Shown here: piece by piece, positions 1-10,115 of the stretch
Numbering within the stretch: the stretch's first letter is position 1
How the letters are laid out: each line of letters begins with the position of its first letter
Translations under genes and position numbers: made by a program
The notes under the pieces: model-generated
What the model saw: only the letters and a program-made list of their open reading frames with translations
Database searches by the model: none
Told to the model about the DNA's origin: nothing
From: Eimeria necatrix
Taxonomy: Eukaryota > Apicomplexa > Conoidasida > Eucoccidiorida > Eimeriidae
Direction: 5' to 3'
Assembly: GCF_000499385.1 (NCBI RefSeq)
Contig: NW_013654802.1
Location: 1-64,000, forward strand
DNA length: 64,000 nucleotides

Positions 1-961
1 GTAACCCCCAAAACCCCCCAAACCCTCCAAAAAAAGCCCCAAACCCCCCACCCCCCTGCATGCAAGCCCGCATGCATGCATGCATGCATGCATGCATGCA
101 TTAGAGCTTAACCTGCCTCAATGATGGTGAGATCGTCTCTGCGTTCCGCGTCCGGAGGCAGCTGCACAGGCCCCACTCGCTGCTGCATTACAAAGCCCAC
201 GTAGAGTTTGGCCCGCTCGAGGGTCTGCGGACTTCCCCGCATTTCCAAGACTGTGCGGCCGCCCCGCTCTTCAATGTTCAACTCAGCCCCGCACACGTGA
301 CTCAACTTCCGCTTCGTCCGCCCGCCTGCAAAACCCTAAACCCTAAACCCTAAACCCTAAACCCTAAACCCTAAACCCTAGCCCTGGCGCTGGCGCTGGA
401 GCTGGCCTCGACACGAAGCCCGAAGACGAAATCCGAAACTCCAAACCCTAAACCCTAAACCCTAGAGGCCCAGCCCTAAACCTTAAAACTGACGCTAACC
501 GAAACCCTAAACCCTAAACCCTAAACCCTAAATCCGAGGCCCGGAGCCCGAAACCCTAAACCCTCAATCCGGAGTGCTTGACAGGGAACACTGGGTACGG
601 GACTGAGGGCGAGTCAGAGACGGATGCGCAAAACACAAAACCCTAAACCCTAAACCCTAAACCCTAAACCCTCCATTGGGACAAGAAGGAGACCAAGGCG
701 GAAAGGAGACAGAGGAGACGGATGCGCAAAACCCTAAACCCTAAACCCTAAACCCTAGCCCAGAGACAGAAGAACTTGGCCAAAAAGGAATAAAAGAAGA
801 AAAGAAATGAAACAAAAACCCACCTGCTCCCAAAATGAAAGAAGCATCATCATCTTCTATTTCCATCACATGAGTTACTCTCTCGTCTCCGTAATAAGCC
901 CTCCCGTTGTACTTCCCCCGCCCTCCGCTGCGGCTGCGGCTCCTGCTGCCGCGGCTGCAGC

Positions 962-1000
<39 letters not shown>

Positions 1001-1431
1001 GCAGCAGCAGCAGCAGCAGCGGCAGCAGCAGCGGCAGAGCGGCGCAGCGTATGACGCGGGAGAAACAGAAAGCTGAATGGAAACAGTAAGCTCTGCGGCC
1101 TAACAAAACCACAACCCTAAACCCTAAACCCTAAACCCTAAACCCTAAACCCTAAACCCTCAGGAACTCACGAAGAGCGGCTGCGGCGTTCAGCCCGCTG
1201 AAGACTTCTGCTGCGGCGGCTGCCTGAATGGGAGCGGCGGTCTGCGGGGCTGCGGTCAGCTGAGGGGCCCCTGGAGGGGCCCCTGGAGGGGCCCCTGGAG
1301 GGCCCCCTGGAGGGGCCCCTGGAGGCCCCCCGGGGGCCCCCCTCTCCGTCCTGAGACATTCCGCGCCCCCTCGAAAGAGAGCGCTGGTCCTCTGGCCTGT
1401 CTGGCCCTTCGTCTCTGCCTTGGGCGTTCAT
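1..1431 (-). CDS. RS-rich KH-domain RNA-binding protein, 5' part (runs off the left edge)
   Basis: Probable RNA-binding or splicing-type protein. Three exons are visible on the minus strand: 1431-1172, 954-824 and 325-113; the rest lies beyond position 1. Phases fit at both joins (TC|C, then GCA G|GC) and the donors are GTGAGT, GTGGGT and GTTAAG. Exon 1 starts MNAQGRDEGPDRPED and is rich in RGPS and RS dipeptides. Exon 2 continues SRGSRSRSRS and ends VMEIEDDDASFILGAG. Exon 3 continues GRTKRKLSHVCGAEL and goes on to an ERAKLYVGF helix. Together they give a KH fold with a GAGG loop (GXXG class), split exactly by intron 2. Intron 1 holds a CTG run and an AAACCCT array; intron 2 holds six AAACCCT blocks. 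The start at 1431 is the first ATG of the exon; the frame is open further upstream through a poly-Ala run (CAG repeat), so the true start could be higher. The KH assignment is strong; the exact protein identity is unknown. Confidence 0.72.
71..102. repeat. TGCA/CATG tandem repeat
   Basis: CATG repeated eight times without interruption, inside what would be intron 3 of the KH gene. TGCATGC is also a known apicomplexan cis-element, but its position here, 3' of an exon, suggests a simple repeat. Confidence 0.8.
330..757. repeat. Telomere-like AAACCCT blocks inside KH-gene intron 2
   Basis: Blocks of AAACCCT at about 330-379, 442-464, 502-532, 551-564, 637-673 and 728-757, separated by unrelated GC-rich spacers. 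The unit is the plant/coccidian telomere heptamer. All blocks fall between the donor after 824 and the acceptor before 325 of the KH gene, so here they are intron sequence rather than a chromosome end. The acceptor TTTTGCAG directly abuts the last block. Confidence 0.85.
962..1036. repeat. CAG/CTG triplet run
   Basis: About 25 CAG/CGG triplets. On the minus strand this is a CTG run ending just before the acceptor CTGCAG of KH exon 2, so it lies in intron 1. Forward-strand frames read as Gln, Ser or Ala homopolymers but are not supported as genes. Confidence 0.9.
1112..1160. repeat. Telomere-like AAACCCT array in KH-gene intron 1
   Basis: Seven consecutive AAACCCT units. On the minus strand the array begins about ten bases after the GTGAGT donor of exon 1. 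Confidence 0.88.
1263..1330. repeat. 12-bp GC-rich minisatellite
   Basis: About five tandem copies of GGGGCCCCTGGA, the last ones degenerate. It lies in KH exon 1 and encodes the RGPS repeats on the minus strand. The repeat length is a multiple of three, so copy-number change would keep the frame. Confidence 0.85.
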
Positions 1432-1438
1432 CTTGGCC

Positions 1439-1485
<47 letters not shown>
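1439..1485. repeat. CAG triplet run at the KH-gene start
   Basis: About 16 CAG units lying just 5' of the chosen start of the minus-strand KH gene. It is either 5' untranslated or encodes an in-frame poly-Ala extension. Confidence 0.88.
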
Positions 1486-1486
<1 letters not shown>

Positions 1487-2700
1487 GGGGCAGCGAGCGC
1501 GCAGCGGCTGAAGACCTGCAGTCCCGCACATACGCAGGGCACACCCAGCGCAGCCTAAAGAGAGGAAGTGGGGGGCCCCCGGGGGCCCCTAAACCCCAAA
1601 CCAATAAACACCAACCCCCCCCTTTTCCCCACAAGGGGGGGGGGCCCCACAGCTGGGGCCCCGGGGGTCTTTTGCTGCTGCGCTGCAGCGCGAAACTGCT
1701 GCTGCAGCGCACGCAGCGTCGCTGCGGCCCTGCTGCTGCTGCAGCAGCAGCGGGAACGGGCGGCGCGCTGCTGCTGCAGCAGCAGCGGCCGCAGCAGCAG
1801 CAGCAGCAGCCGGGAAGCAGGCCCGCGGGGAAGGGATGCACGAAATCCCGTGCAAAGTTCACGAAATGGAAAAGAGAGAAAAGAGAAATGAGACAAAGAG
1901 AGAAAAGAAGACCGCCCGATGCTGCACCAGCCGACGGCCCCATGCACAAGCCCACCTCTCGCTGCGGCGAAGAGCCTGGAGGTCAAAAAGATCTTTTTCT
2001 TCAAAAACTGGAGAAATAAAAGATAAATAAATTGCTTTTTATGCACAAGACCCAATTCCTGGCCGCGCAGCTCGCCCAGCCAGCCACACCAGAAGCCAGG
2101 CCCCGTCGCCGGGGGCGCTGCTGCTGCTTCCCCTCAGCTGCTGCTGCTGCAGCCCCTCCCGGGGCCCTCCCCCGGGCCTGTCTCTGCGCCAAAGGGCCCT
2201 TGGGGGCCCCTGGGGCCCCCGGGGGCCCTCGGGGGCCCCTCAGTTCCGCTTTCGGCGCTGCAGGGCCCCCCGCGACGCAGAGACAGCCCGGACCTCTGCT
2301 GCTGCTGCTGCAGCACGAGCTGCCCCTCACGCCCCCAGGGGCCCCCACGCTGTGGGGCCCAAAGGGGCCTCTTTTGCTGCTTTTTAAACTCTAAAAGAGG
2401 CCCGGCTTGCGAGGATTTGCTCCCGGGGGGACGGGGGCTGCAGCAGCTCAGCCCTGCTTTGTGGGGAGCTGCGACTGCAGCAAACTTTGCTGCTGCTGCT
2501 GCTGCCTCAGACTGCTTTCCCAGTAGTTAAGGCCCACACACACAAAGCAGCAACACGCAAGCCCTGCAGGGCCTGCGAAACAGAGGCCGGGGCTGCCTGT
2601 AGCTGCAGAACAAGCCAGGGGGCCCCAAGGGGCCCCCTGCTTCCAACACAGCACAGGCCCCAGGCCTCTAAGGGGTACTGGAGGGTCTAAGGGATGAATC
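1486..2700. other. GC-rich low-complexity stretch, no supported gene
   Basis: Contains scattered CTG/CAG runs (about 1675-1810, 2110-2155, 2297-2315, 2485-2510) and many GGGGCCCC blocks. Several open frames exist on both strands, but they are homopolymer or Gly-Pro products of the repeats and mirror each other across frames. I see no family motif. It would also hold the promoter of the KH gene. Confidence 0.6.
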
Positions 2701-4627
2701 TTTCGCTGCGTAGAACAGAAGGGAGGGGCCCCCCTTGCTCTGCTGGGTTATTAGAGCTGTTAGAGGGGGCCTCGGGGGCCCTAGCGTGGCTCTTCTGAGA
2801 GGCAAGGCAGGACAGAAGAAGCCTTTAGTGAACACAGCGCACGCCAGGGCCCTAGGCAGTCACATAAGCTTCTTGTAAACACTTAGAGGGAAGCCCCTAA
2901 AGCCCAGTTTGAGGACAGACAGGTCCAGTAGACTTAGCAGATAAGGCATTCTCCTTTCTCTGCTGTTCCCTGCTCTTGTGGGGTCACTTTGGCATTAGCG
3001 TTAGCCTCTTCCTTTTGCCACAAAGGGAGCTTTTGAAGTCTCCTAAGTCCTACCTGCTTGCGCTGCATTTAATACTAAGTAGGGCTGCGCTGAGACTCAG
3101 CGAAGTGCGCAGCACCGCTACGTTGCACTTCTTTGTGAGAAACTAACTTGAGCATTGTGCCTTTCTCTTCTGCTAAGTGTATGACTCAGGCTCTACACAA
3201 GCTTCTGAAAAAGGCGTACAAGAATCTGTACTCTGCTAACTAGAGCTGAATTGCCTTTTTTGAATTTCGATATTTGTCTTCTCGCTTAGGCTGCGAAGTG
3301 TCTCACTTCGTTGCTTCAGGCTCTAATTCCTCGAGATCTGATTCGATTGCTAACTCTGCACTCCAGAGAACGGCTCTGCATCTCTGTAAGGCAGGACTGC
3401 ATGCAAAGTAGGTTGCTACTGAAAAATTTGGAGGAGCTTTCGTTGAGATGCGGGGCTGCAGCTGCCAGTATTCAGGGCTTGGAGTGGAGGCAGTTTAGTG
3501 ATATGCACTACACCGAGTCACGAAAGCTGGCCTGAGGACTGAAATAACTAATCCTAAGCCACAACAAGCTAGACGCAAGCTAGAAAACATAGAAAATACA
3601 GGGCACTGAGAGTGATAAAACCCGCAACTGTTCTGGAAGAACCCGACCTCTAGCTTGCAGAGACCTTGTGCACCTCACCAGGTGCCTGAACAAAGTCCAG
3701 CACTGCTTTGTCTTTTGTTTTATCTTTCTGACTACTTTCGTTCCGTTTTTTCTGCCAAAAGGTTAGACGTAGGTTGCTGGGCTTCAGCCACTACAATTAG
3801 AGGCTGGCAAGGTAAAACTAAAGGCTTACATTGCATCTCAAATGATTTTCTGTGGATTTAACAGTGAGACACTCAGACTCAAAGTTAAATACAAGCATGC
3901 ACCGGCAAAGAGCGAATGCCAGTTGCGGGCTCGGTTCAAGCCAGTAAAGCACATGGTAGCCAGATAAGTGTTGTAGATATCGATACATGCATCAACAACA
4001 GAAAGGAAATTGCTCAGCACTCTCTAATAGACAATGAGCACGCAAAGAGCCCTATACCAATATCAAAATCTTGAACAAAATACTGTACTCTACCGATTTG
4101 AAGGCACTGATCGTCCAGTTTGCTGCGGAGAAGAGCACGGATTTGGTGTAGTTGAAACACACGGAGGCAAAAACAGCCTCCAGTGAATGAACAGTTAAGG
4201 TGCTCCGTCACTCAACTAGGGCTGCACTGGACTATCGACTTGCTTTCTCTGTTTGCTGTCAAATTTTGGGGTAGCAGGGAAGAGGGAAAAGAAGCGGAAC
4301 ACGAGATTTTGGTGCAAATCCCAGGGGGCAATAAAGCCCATCTGACACAAGTGAAGTGGATGGGAGAATTTGCGCACTTTGCACCAAAGTTCCCACTCGC
4401 ACTGGGGAAAAGTGATGCTCTCTCGCCTGCCTACCTCGGCAACTTCAAAGCAAATCTTTGACACAAATAGTCCATGCTCTGGTGAAAACCCGACACGCGA
4501 TTTTCACTGCCTCGCAAGCCTTGGCAGCTGCCTTTAAATCGACTGTAGGAACACGAGAAAAAATACTGGAGGGGACGCAGCACAAAATGCTGATTGCAAA
4601 AGACTTGTGCGCACGAATGGCACCGCT

Positions 4628-4740
4628 CGCAAGAATGTGATAACTTGCAGGAAGGCATTCACGAGAGGGCAATTAAGGGCGATTCACAAGAACGTAATAA
4701 CCTGCAGGACGGCATTCACGAGAGGGAGACTGAGGGCGAT
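4628..4740. repeat. 57-bp tandem duplication, two copies
   Basis: Copies at 4628-4683 and 4685-4740, offset 57 bp, with a handful of differences. The shared core is GGCATTCACGAGAGGG. The unit length is a multiple of three, and frames through it stay open, but no coding role is shown. Confidence 0.85.
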
Positions 4741-5762
4741 AATATCCTTTTTGAGTTTTCGGGCAGGGGAAGCTCAGCCGGACCATGGTGCTGGAGAAGT
4801 GAAGAGGCGCATCAGATGAAAGAAAGATGTAGTTGAGGCAGGAGAGTGGGACAGAATGAGCGGGATCGTGGTACTCTCGCAATGCATTCCACGGAAAGTG
4901 GCTTAATGCAGGTGCCAGACCACTCTTAGAGAGATTCAAAAGAGAACTGAAATACGTTTGAAAGATGCAAGCTCAGGCTTCGGGGGAGGAACGAATCTGC
5001 TAGGTGAAAGAAACAGTGCGGTTCTCTTCTGTGTAGATGTTCCGAGGCTCAAAACATCCCTAAGAGTCAAATACCTTGCCTCCACTCATGTGACAGCACA
5101 GATAAAGAAAAGGCAAATAAAATGAAGGAGCGTGTCCATTACTACGGACACCACGTACAGAGGAATTTTGGGGCAATGAACAGATCATTGAGCGGGGTGT
5201 GACGGTTGACGCAGGACAGGGCGTCAACTGCCTCCGCCTTGCCAAGCTTTTGCGTGCTGGCAGATAGGAATGCTGTGTGAAGGGCAGATTAGGGAAAACT
5301 GAGTTGTAGGGTGCTGTGGGGGGATGACCACAATCATATAAGTAAATATCATTGGCCCAAACTATGAAACGCTATTATGATCGTGGTGCTCTACTTGAAT
5401 CTGATATAGCTCACAGCATTGCGGACTTTTAAGAAATGTGAAGCTAGCTGCGGCAATACCTTGACAATTTATCGCCCGCCGGCTGCAGTAACAATGTGGC
5501 TGGGTCAATGAAGTGCTTCCAGGTGATTTCCTTGGAAAGCTCATTCAGCACGCGATTGTTTTCCAGTAATTTTATTCACTTGGCATGCCATACCTTCGTG
5601 CTATCGGTTTTAGAAGCTTAGAAGCTAAGCGAACGCCAAATATTCTGATCGTTCCATAGCGTGCATTCGTCAAACAGGAAAAGAGGGTAGCAGGCCTAAA
5701 CGGGCTTTATCTACTCCCCCGGTGGAGCAGGCGGTGCAGCAGGCAAAGGCTCCAGCTCTGCA

Positions 5763-7058
5763 GGTGTAGTGCACAGGCACTACAATAGGGCTTGCTGGTG
5801 GCATATAGAAGATTCCTAGCTGGTGACGTACAAGAGGTCAAAACAGGAAACGAGGACAGGACCCTCTTACTAGGATCGAAGTAAGCCAATTAGTCGGCGT
5901 TTAGCCTGTATACACTAGACATGCCTGTAACTACCCGGAGATTGGGATTGGCGATAGCGCCAGCACCGGTGCAGGCCACCTCCCCACAGGGCCTAGGAGG
6001 CAAGAACCCCGAGTGGTGGGGAATTTTCAAGAAAACAGATTTTGAAAAACTATGAATAAATGTATTTTGTGATATTCGGACTACTGCTTCACGGAAATGC
6101 GCCGAAGGTAGACGGTTATCGTAGGCCCCTACTCAAGGGGGGAGGTAGCAGCGTAGTCGCAGCAGTAGGTGCTGTGCACTACAGCAGGAGTCGCTCATGA
6201 AGGCTCACGAAACAAAGGCGATCCTATGCGCAACCCATACGCGACACGAAAGGCATGCGACGCCACAGGCGATACTGTGGATTCATATACTAACGAGGCG
6301 AGGCTGGCCAGCACAAGCACGGGTCACACATTCGGCAATGTTCAAGGCACATTTGACTATGGTCCTCCTAATGTGGATTGCCAAATCTTCACGCCGCTCC
6401 AAAGCCGGCCTATCATACAGAACCAATTGGGAGAGCTTTGCCAACGGAACCTAAACTACCATGTTTCCAGTCAGCGCGAAAATGTGCAGAAAAGCGCGCG
6501 GATTGCTCCCCTGGTTCGCCCAACTGGCTTACCAAGTTACCTTAGTTTCGGTTCCCATCGTCTCGTCGACGTAAATTCCGTTGCACTGAGGAGTGAGAGC
6601 GGAAGAAACACATTTAAGTAGATATCATCTGTACAGAGGGTGTAGTGCGCAGGCACTACAATCGGGTTCGCAGCTAGCCAGCCCGGTTAGCTAGCCGGTG
6701 ATTGATGAGCGATCAGAAAACAGGACGAGCGCAGACACTACTTACTAATAACGAATTAGGGCAATTTATTGGACAGATAGCATATTTAAAATAGAAGCGT
6801 TTGTAAATTCCCTAAAATTGGGGCTGGCGCTAACGTGAGCACTGAGACGAGGTACCGCCCCAACCGCACCAAGAAAGCAGGAACTTTTAGAAGGCGACTT
6901 TCAGGAAAATGGGATCGAGAACTTCATAGATGACTGTTTAGTAATTTGGTGTGGTTTATGAAAAATGTGTCGAACGCAGTGGATTTGTCAAAAGGGCGCG
7001 CTATTCGTGGCCAGGTACTAACGTAGTAGCAGCAGAGAACGCTGCGCACTACAAAGGG
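5763..7058. repeat. Dispersed GTAGTGC..GCACTAC palindromic element
   Basis: Two near-identical copies at 5763-5790 and 6639-6666 read GGTGTAGTGCRCAGGCACTACAA in the core, with inverted GTAGTGC and GCACTAC arms. Half-sites ending GCACTAC recur near 6171-6182 and 7041-7052. The flanks downstream of the two full copies (GAAAACAGG..., TTACTA...) are also weakly alike, suggesting a diverged repeat of about 130 bp. Confidence 0.6.
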
Positions 7059-8239
7059 TCACCTCCTTCTTTCTGGCAGTCATGCAGGCTCTTGATGGCT
7101 CCGGACGCCTTTAAAAGGTAAAAGATAGTGCCTACAGCGTGCAACTCATTGAGTGCGATTATGTCGTCCAACAATAATTCTCGTGAAAAATAGACAGTGA
7201 CTTGACCTTGCTCTCTCGCTGATCTAATCGAGAAAGAAAAGCGTGCTTTCCAAGAACGTGAGAGGAGCAAAAGCTCGAACAAGAAGAAACACATGTGCAA
7301 GGCGCTGCGCAGCACTTAACAATTGATAGGTGTATGGTAGCACACGTGTTCAATGGGTTTGGAGCGTGTCAAAAGAGCGTGTCAAATCTTTCTGCAGGGC
7401 GTGTCCCCATGTGGCAGCACGTAAGAAAATTCGTGCTTAGTTGCTACTTCCGGCAGTCCCTTTGACAGAAGACAAAACTGTCGCATGCATTGCTTCTGAT
7501 TGCCAGTAGCGAAGCTGCAAGCTTGATAATATCTGGAAGCCAGGGATAAAACGTCCGCAGACGCCAAATCAGCTCAATAAAATATTATGCTGTACTTGCT
7601 TTTCAGCAATCGGTTCATTTTTTAATAACTCTTTTATTTTTCGGTTGCAATTAGCCGCGCAAATCGTAGCACAAGGTGGACGCGGAAGCTCCTATTTGTT
7701 GATTGGCCGTTGCGCTCGATATTCTGTTGGAATTTCACTAAAAGTTTGCGCACGATTTGAACAAAGAGCTAAGCAGGGGTAAGGATTGCTCACAAAGCTT
7801 TTCCTTTTAGCACACTTCCAATTGTTCATAGTTCATTTGTAGTTGTATTCTAGTGGCTTACTTTACACGTGAAATTTTTAAGCTTACGAAATACAAGATT
7901 TTGAATTGGCCACCTAGTCATTTATTAATGGCAAGAAAGGACAAGGTATGCGCGCACAGAAATCGAAATACAATGTTTGGCTCTGATTTCTACTGCTTCG
8001 TGAGTTACACACAGAGCAGAGAAAGTGTTCTACTAAATAAAAGCAGCAAAACGGGGACTGACTGTTTCATGGGAAAATGCATCTGGATCGCAGCCCCAGG
8101 GATCAGCGCATGCATCTTGTGCCCAGCCCCGCCACTGGATATTTTAGTAGGAAATTTTTCAGGCAGAGCGGCTCAGCAAGGTAACCTCTAGTGATCTCGT
8201 GCATAAAGGTTCAGTAGATTTGCAGAAGCTGCTCGCAAA

Positions 8240-9934
8240 ATGGAAGCGTTAGGGTCATCAGGAGAGGATTTACAAGGAGAAGATGGCTTTATCTCTCAAA
8301 CGCAAGATGTACACGAAGAGGATAAAACAGACTTACAAAGTTTTGCTGAGACGCCGAACCCACCCGAAGTCAGACCCAATCACGTCTCGTTTATGCTTGA
8401 CGAAAACAAACTTGACGCGAGGCTATCGACGTCTCCTGAGGAGTTGCTGTACGACTCCTGCGGACGCGCTACAGCCGAAGGCACTACTTCACAGGACACA
8501 TTAGTTCTAGATCAGCGGGCGTTAGATGAGCGCGAAAGCTCGTTTCAACAGCTGGAACACAATGAAGGCGATAATTCACCGGGCATTCAAAATGAAGAGG
8601 CTAGCGGGCTTCAGCAAAACCTTGATACAGCACCTTTGGGGGGGTTACAGCACGCTCGAGGCCTTTCAGAGGCTATGACGCTTTTGTCTACGACCGCTCA
8701 AGAGCTGGAGGGAAGGGTGAACGTTCTTCTCTCTCAGCACGAAGAGGAGTTCTTTAGTGCATTTCGCGCGCACATGACAAAAGTACAAAAGCATGTACAG
8801 TATCTCCAAGAGTGTGCAGATGAACAGAAAAACCTGTTGGAGAGGGACTTAAAGATCAGGACGCTCCAGCAGGAACTAGAATGGTTCGTGAAAGAAGCTG
8901 TCAGGCTCGATCAGGTATCAGCCTAAATTGGCGCACGTCCTGGTCCCGATGTGGATCACACTACATGCCAGCGACTGAAGAAGTGAGATTCAAAAAGATC
9001 GCCCTTGATTATCTCCTGTCAGATGATTTTCTGCCTGCATATCCTAGAAAGCCTTCAGTTCTTGCTGCATCCTCGGTAGGTTTGCAAAAGGCTTAAAGGA
9101 GACCTTCTCAGTTGGCGAGCACGGACCGAGGCTCTAAGGGAAGATCGCGACTTCCTAGAAGAAGAGTTAAAAAAAACGAAACGAAAACTTAGAGTTGCAC
9201 AGCGTCGAGAACAGTACGATGCGCGTACTTTGTTGCAGGTGAATTCACCGCTTACTTCACGGTATTCCAGGTAGCGAAGAGGGCACTCCCCGCCAGCAGT
9301 GGCATCCATTACTCGCTAATGCCTGAAGGAATTGTGGCACCTTCCACAAAAGTTTGAGACACGTATCTTGGCTACATTCTTCGCCCACTATTCTCAGGAA
9401 GATACAAAATCGAAGAATGTTGAGAACACAGCGTGTAAAACAACAACGCTTGCCCCAGTAGATGCGGAGGCAGCCTTTAGAGCAGAAAGATCTACGTCAT
9501 CTTACGGTGGCACTGGCACACTGGGTGACACTTCAACGGATCAAATAGACCTACTGAGGCAAAATATAGAGGATCTTAAGAGACAAGTAGCCAATCTGAC
9601 CGCCCAAAATCGTCGGCTGCAGAGCGAAGCAAAAAGGAATTCCCGAATTGGGCACGTCTTGGAACAGTCAAAAATTCAGAATTGCTACCCGTCCAGTCAC
9701 TTTCAAGACTTTCCCCACCACAATACAATTGATTCTTAGTGCCGCAGGACTTTAGCTTATAGCATTTGGCCTGTCGGCTGAGCTCAAGCACCAAGTAAAA
9801 TGCGATGCTGACGAGCTTGTTGTCTTATAGGTCCAGCCTGGTAGAAGCGTCTAAGTCTCTTTCACGGCGCAGGGACTTAGAAGCGTTTCTTGTTGAATGC
9901 ATTAATGATGTGAAGAAAGAGAGAAAACTGCGAG
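8240..9934 (+). CDS. Coiled-coil protein, 3' end not resolved
   Basis: Four exons join in phase: 8240-8914, 9080-9238, 9398-9666 and 9831-9934. Exon 1 encodes about 225 residues: an acidic, low-complexity N-terminus followed from about residue 145 by heptad-rich helix (SEAMTLLSTTAQELEGRV). Exon 2 is a dense coiled coil (LREDRDFLEEELKKTKRKL). Exon 3 holds a second one (QIDLLRQNIEDLKRQVANL). Exon 4 carries RRRDLEAFLVECINDVKKE, which looks like the conserved end of a ciliary or cytoskeletal coiled-coil family, though I cannot name it. ATG at 8240 is the first in frame and follows GCTCGCAAA. Exons beyond 9934 probably exist but I could not join them. A decayed copy of exon 4 and its flank lies at 11782-11996. 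Confidence 0.65.
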
Positions 9935-10115
9935 GTGCTCCCTCTGTTACAGTGGGTGAGCTTCTGTGGAAATGCGTTTACACCAGTATTTCCAGTGTTA
10001 TTACCTAAACTCCACGCCTATTAAGGCACATTAATGCTCCAGGAGGCACACCACAATTCCGGAGACGTCAACTATAGAAACAAGCTCTTGAACATGTGAT
10101 CCAGGGGAATTCGAA
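9901..10115. repeat. Segmental duplication, copy 1 (includes the end of coiled-coil exon 4)
   Basis: About 215 bp matching 11782-11996 at roughly three quarters identity by eye. Shared landmarks in order are ATTAATGA, GAGAAAACTG, CCTCTGTT, GTGAGCTTCTGTG, TTTAAACTCCAC or CCTAAACTCCAC, ATTAAGGCA, CAGGAG and TGTGATCCA. Confidence 0.8.

Larger units (their letters stand above)
2701..8239. other. Region without a recognisable gene
   Basis: Only short open frames (150 codons at most, at 6169-6621) with no motif I recognise. The contents I can name are a tandem duplication (4628-4740) and copies of a GTAGTGC element (5763-7058). Small multi-exon genes cannot be excluded by eye. Confidence 0.5.

Noticed and set aside
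807..1542. Plus- and minus-strand open frames full of Gln, Ser, Leu or Cys runs
   Set aside because: They are frame shadows of the CAG/CTG repeats; the supported reading is the minus-strand KH exons, and these runs fall in an intron or 5' to the start.
1420..2394. Long overlapping frames on both strands (up to 199 codons)
   Set aside because: Several frames are open at once because of GC-rich triplet repeats; products are homopolymer or Gly-Pro-rich and no splice partner or motif was found.
6169..6621. 150-codon plus-strand frame
   Set aside because: No motif, no recognisable splice context, and no similarity to a family I know.
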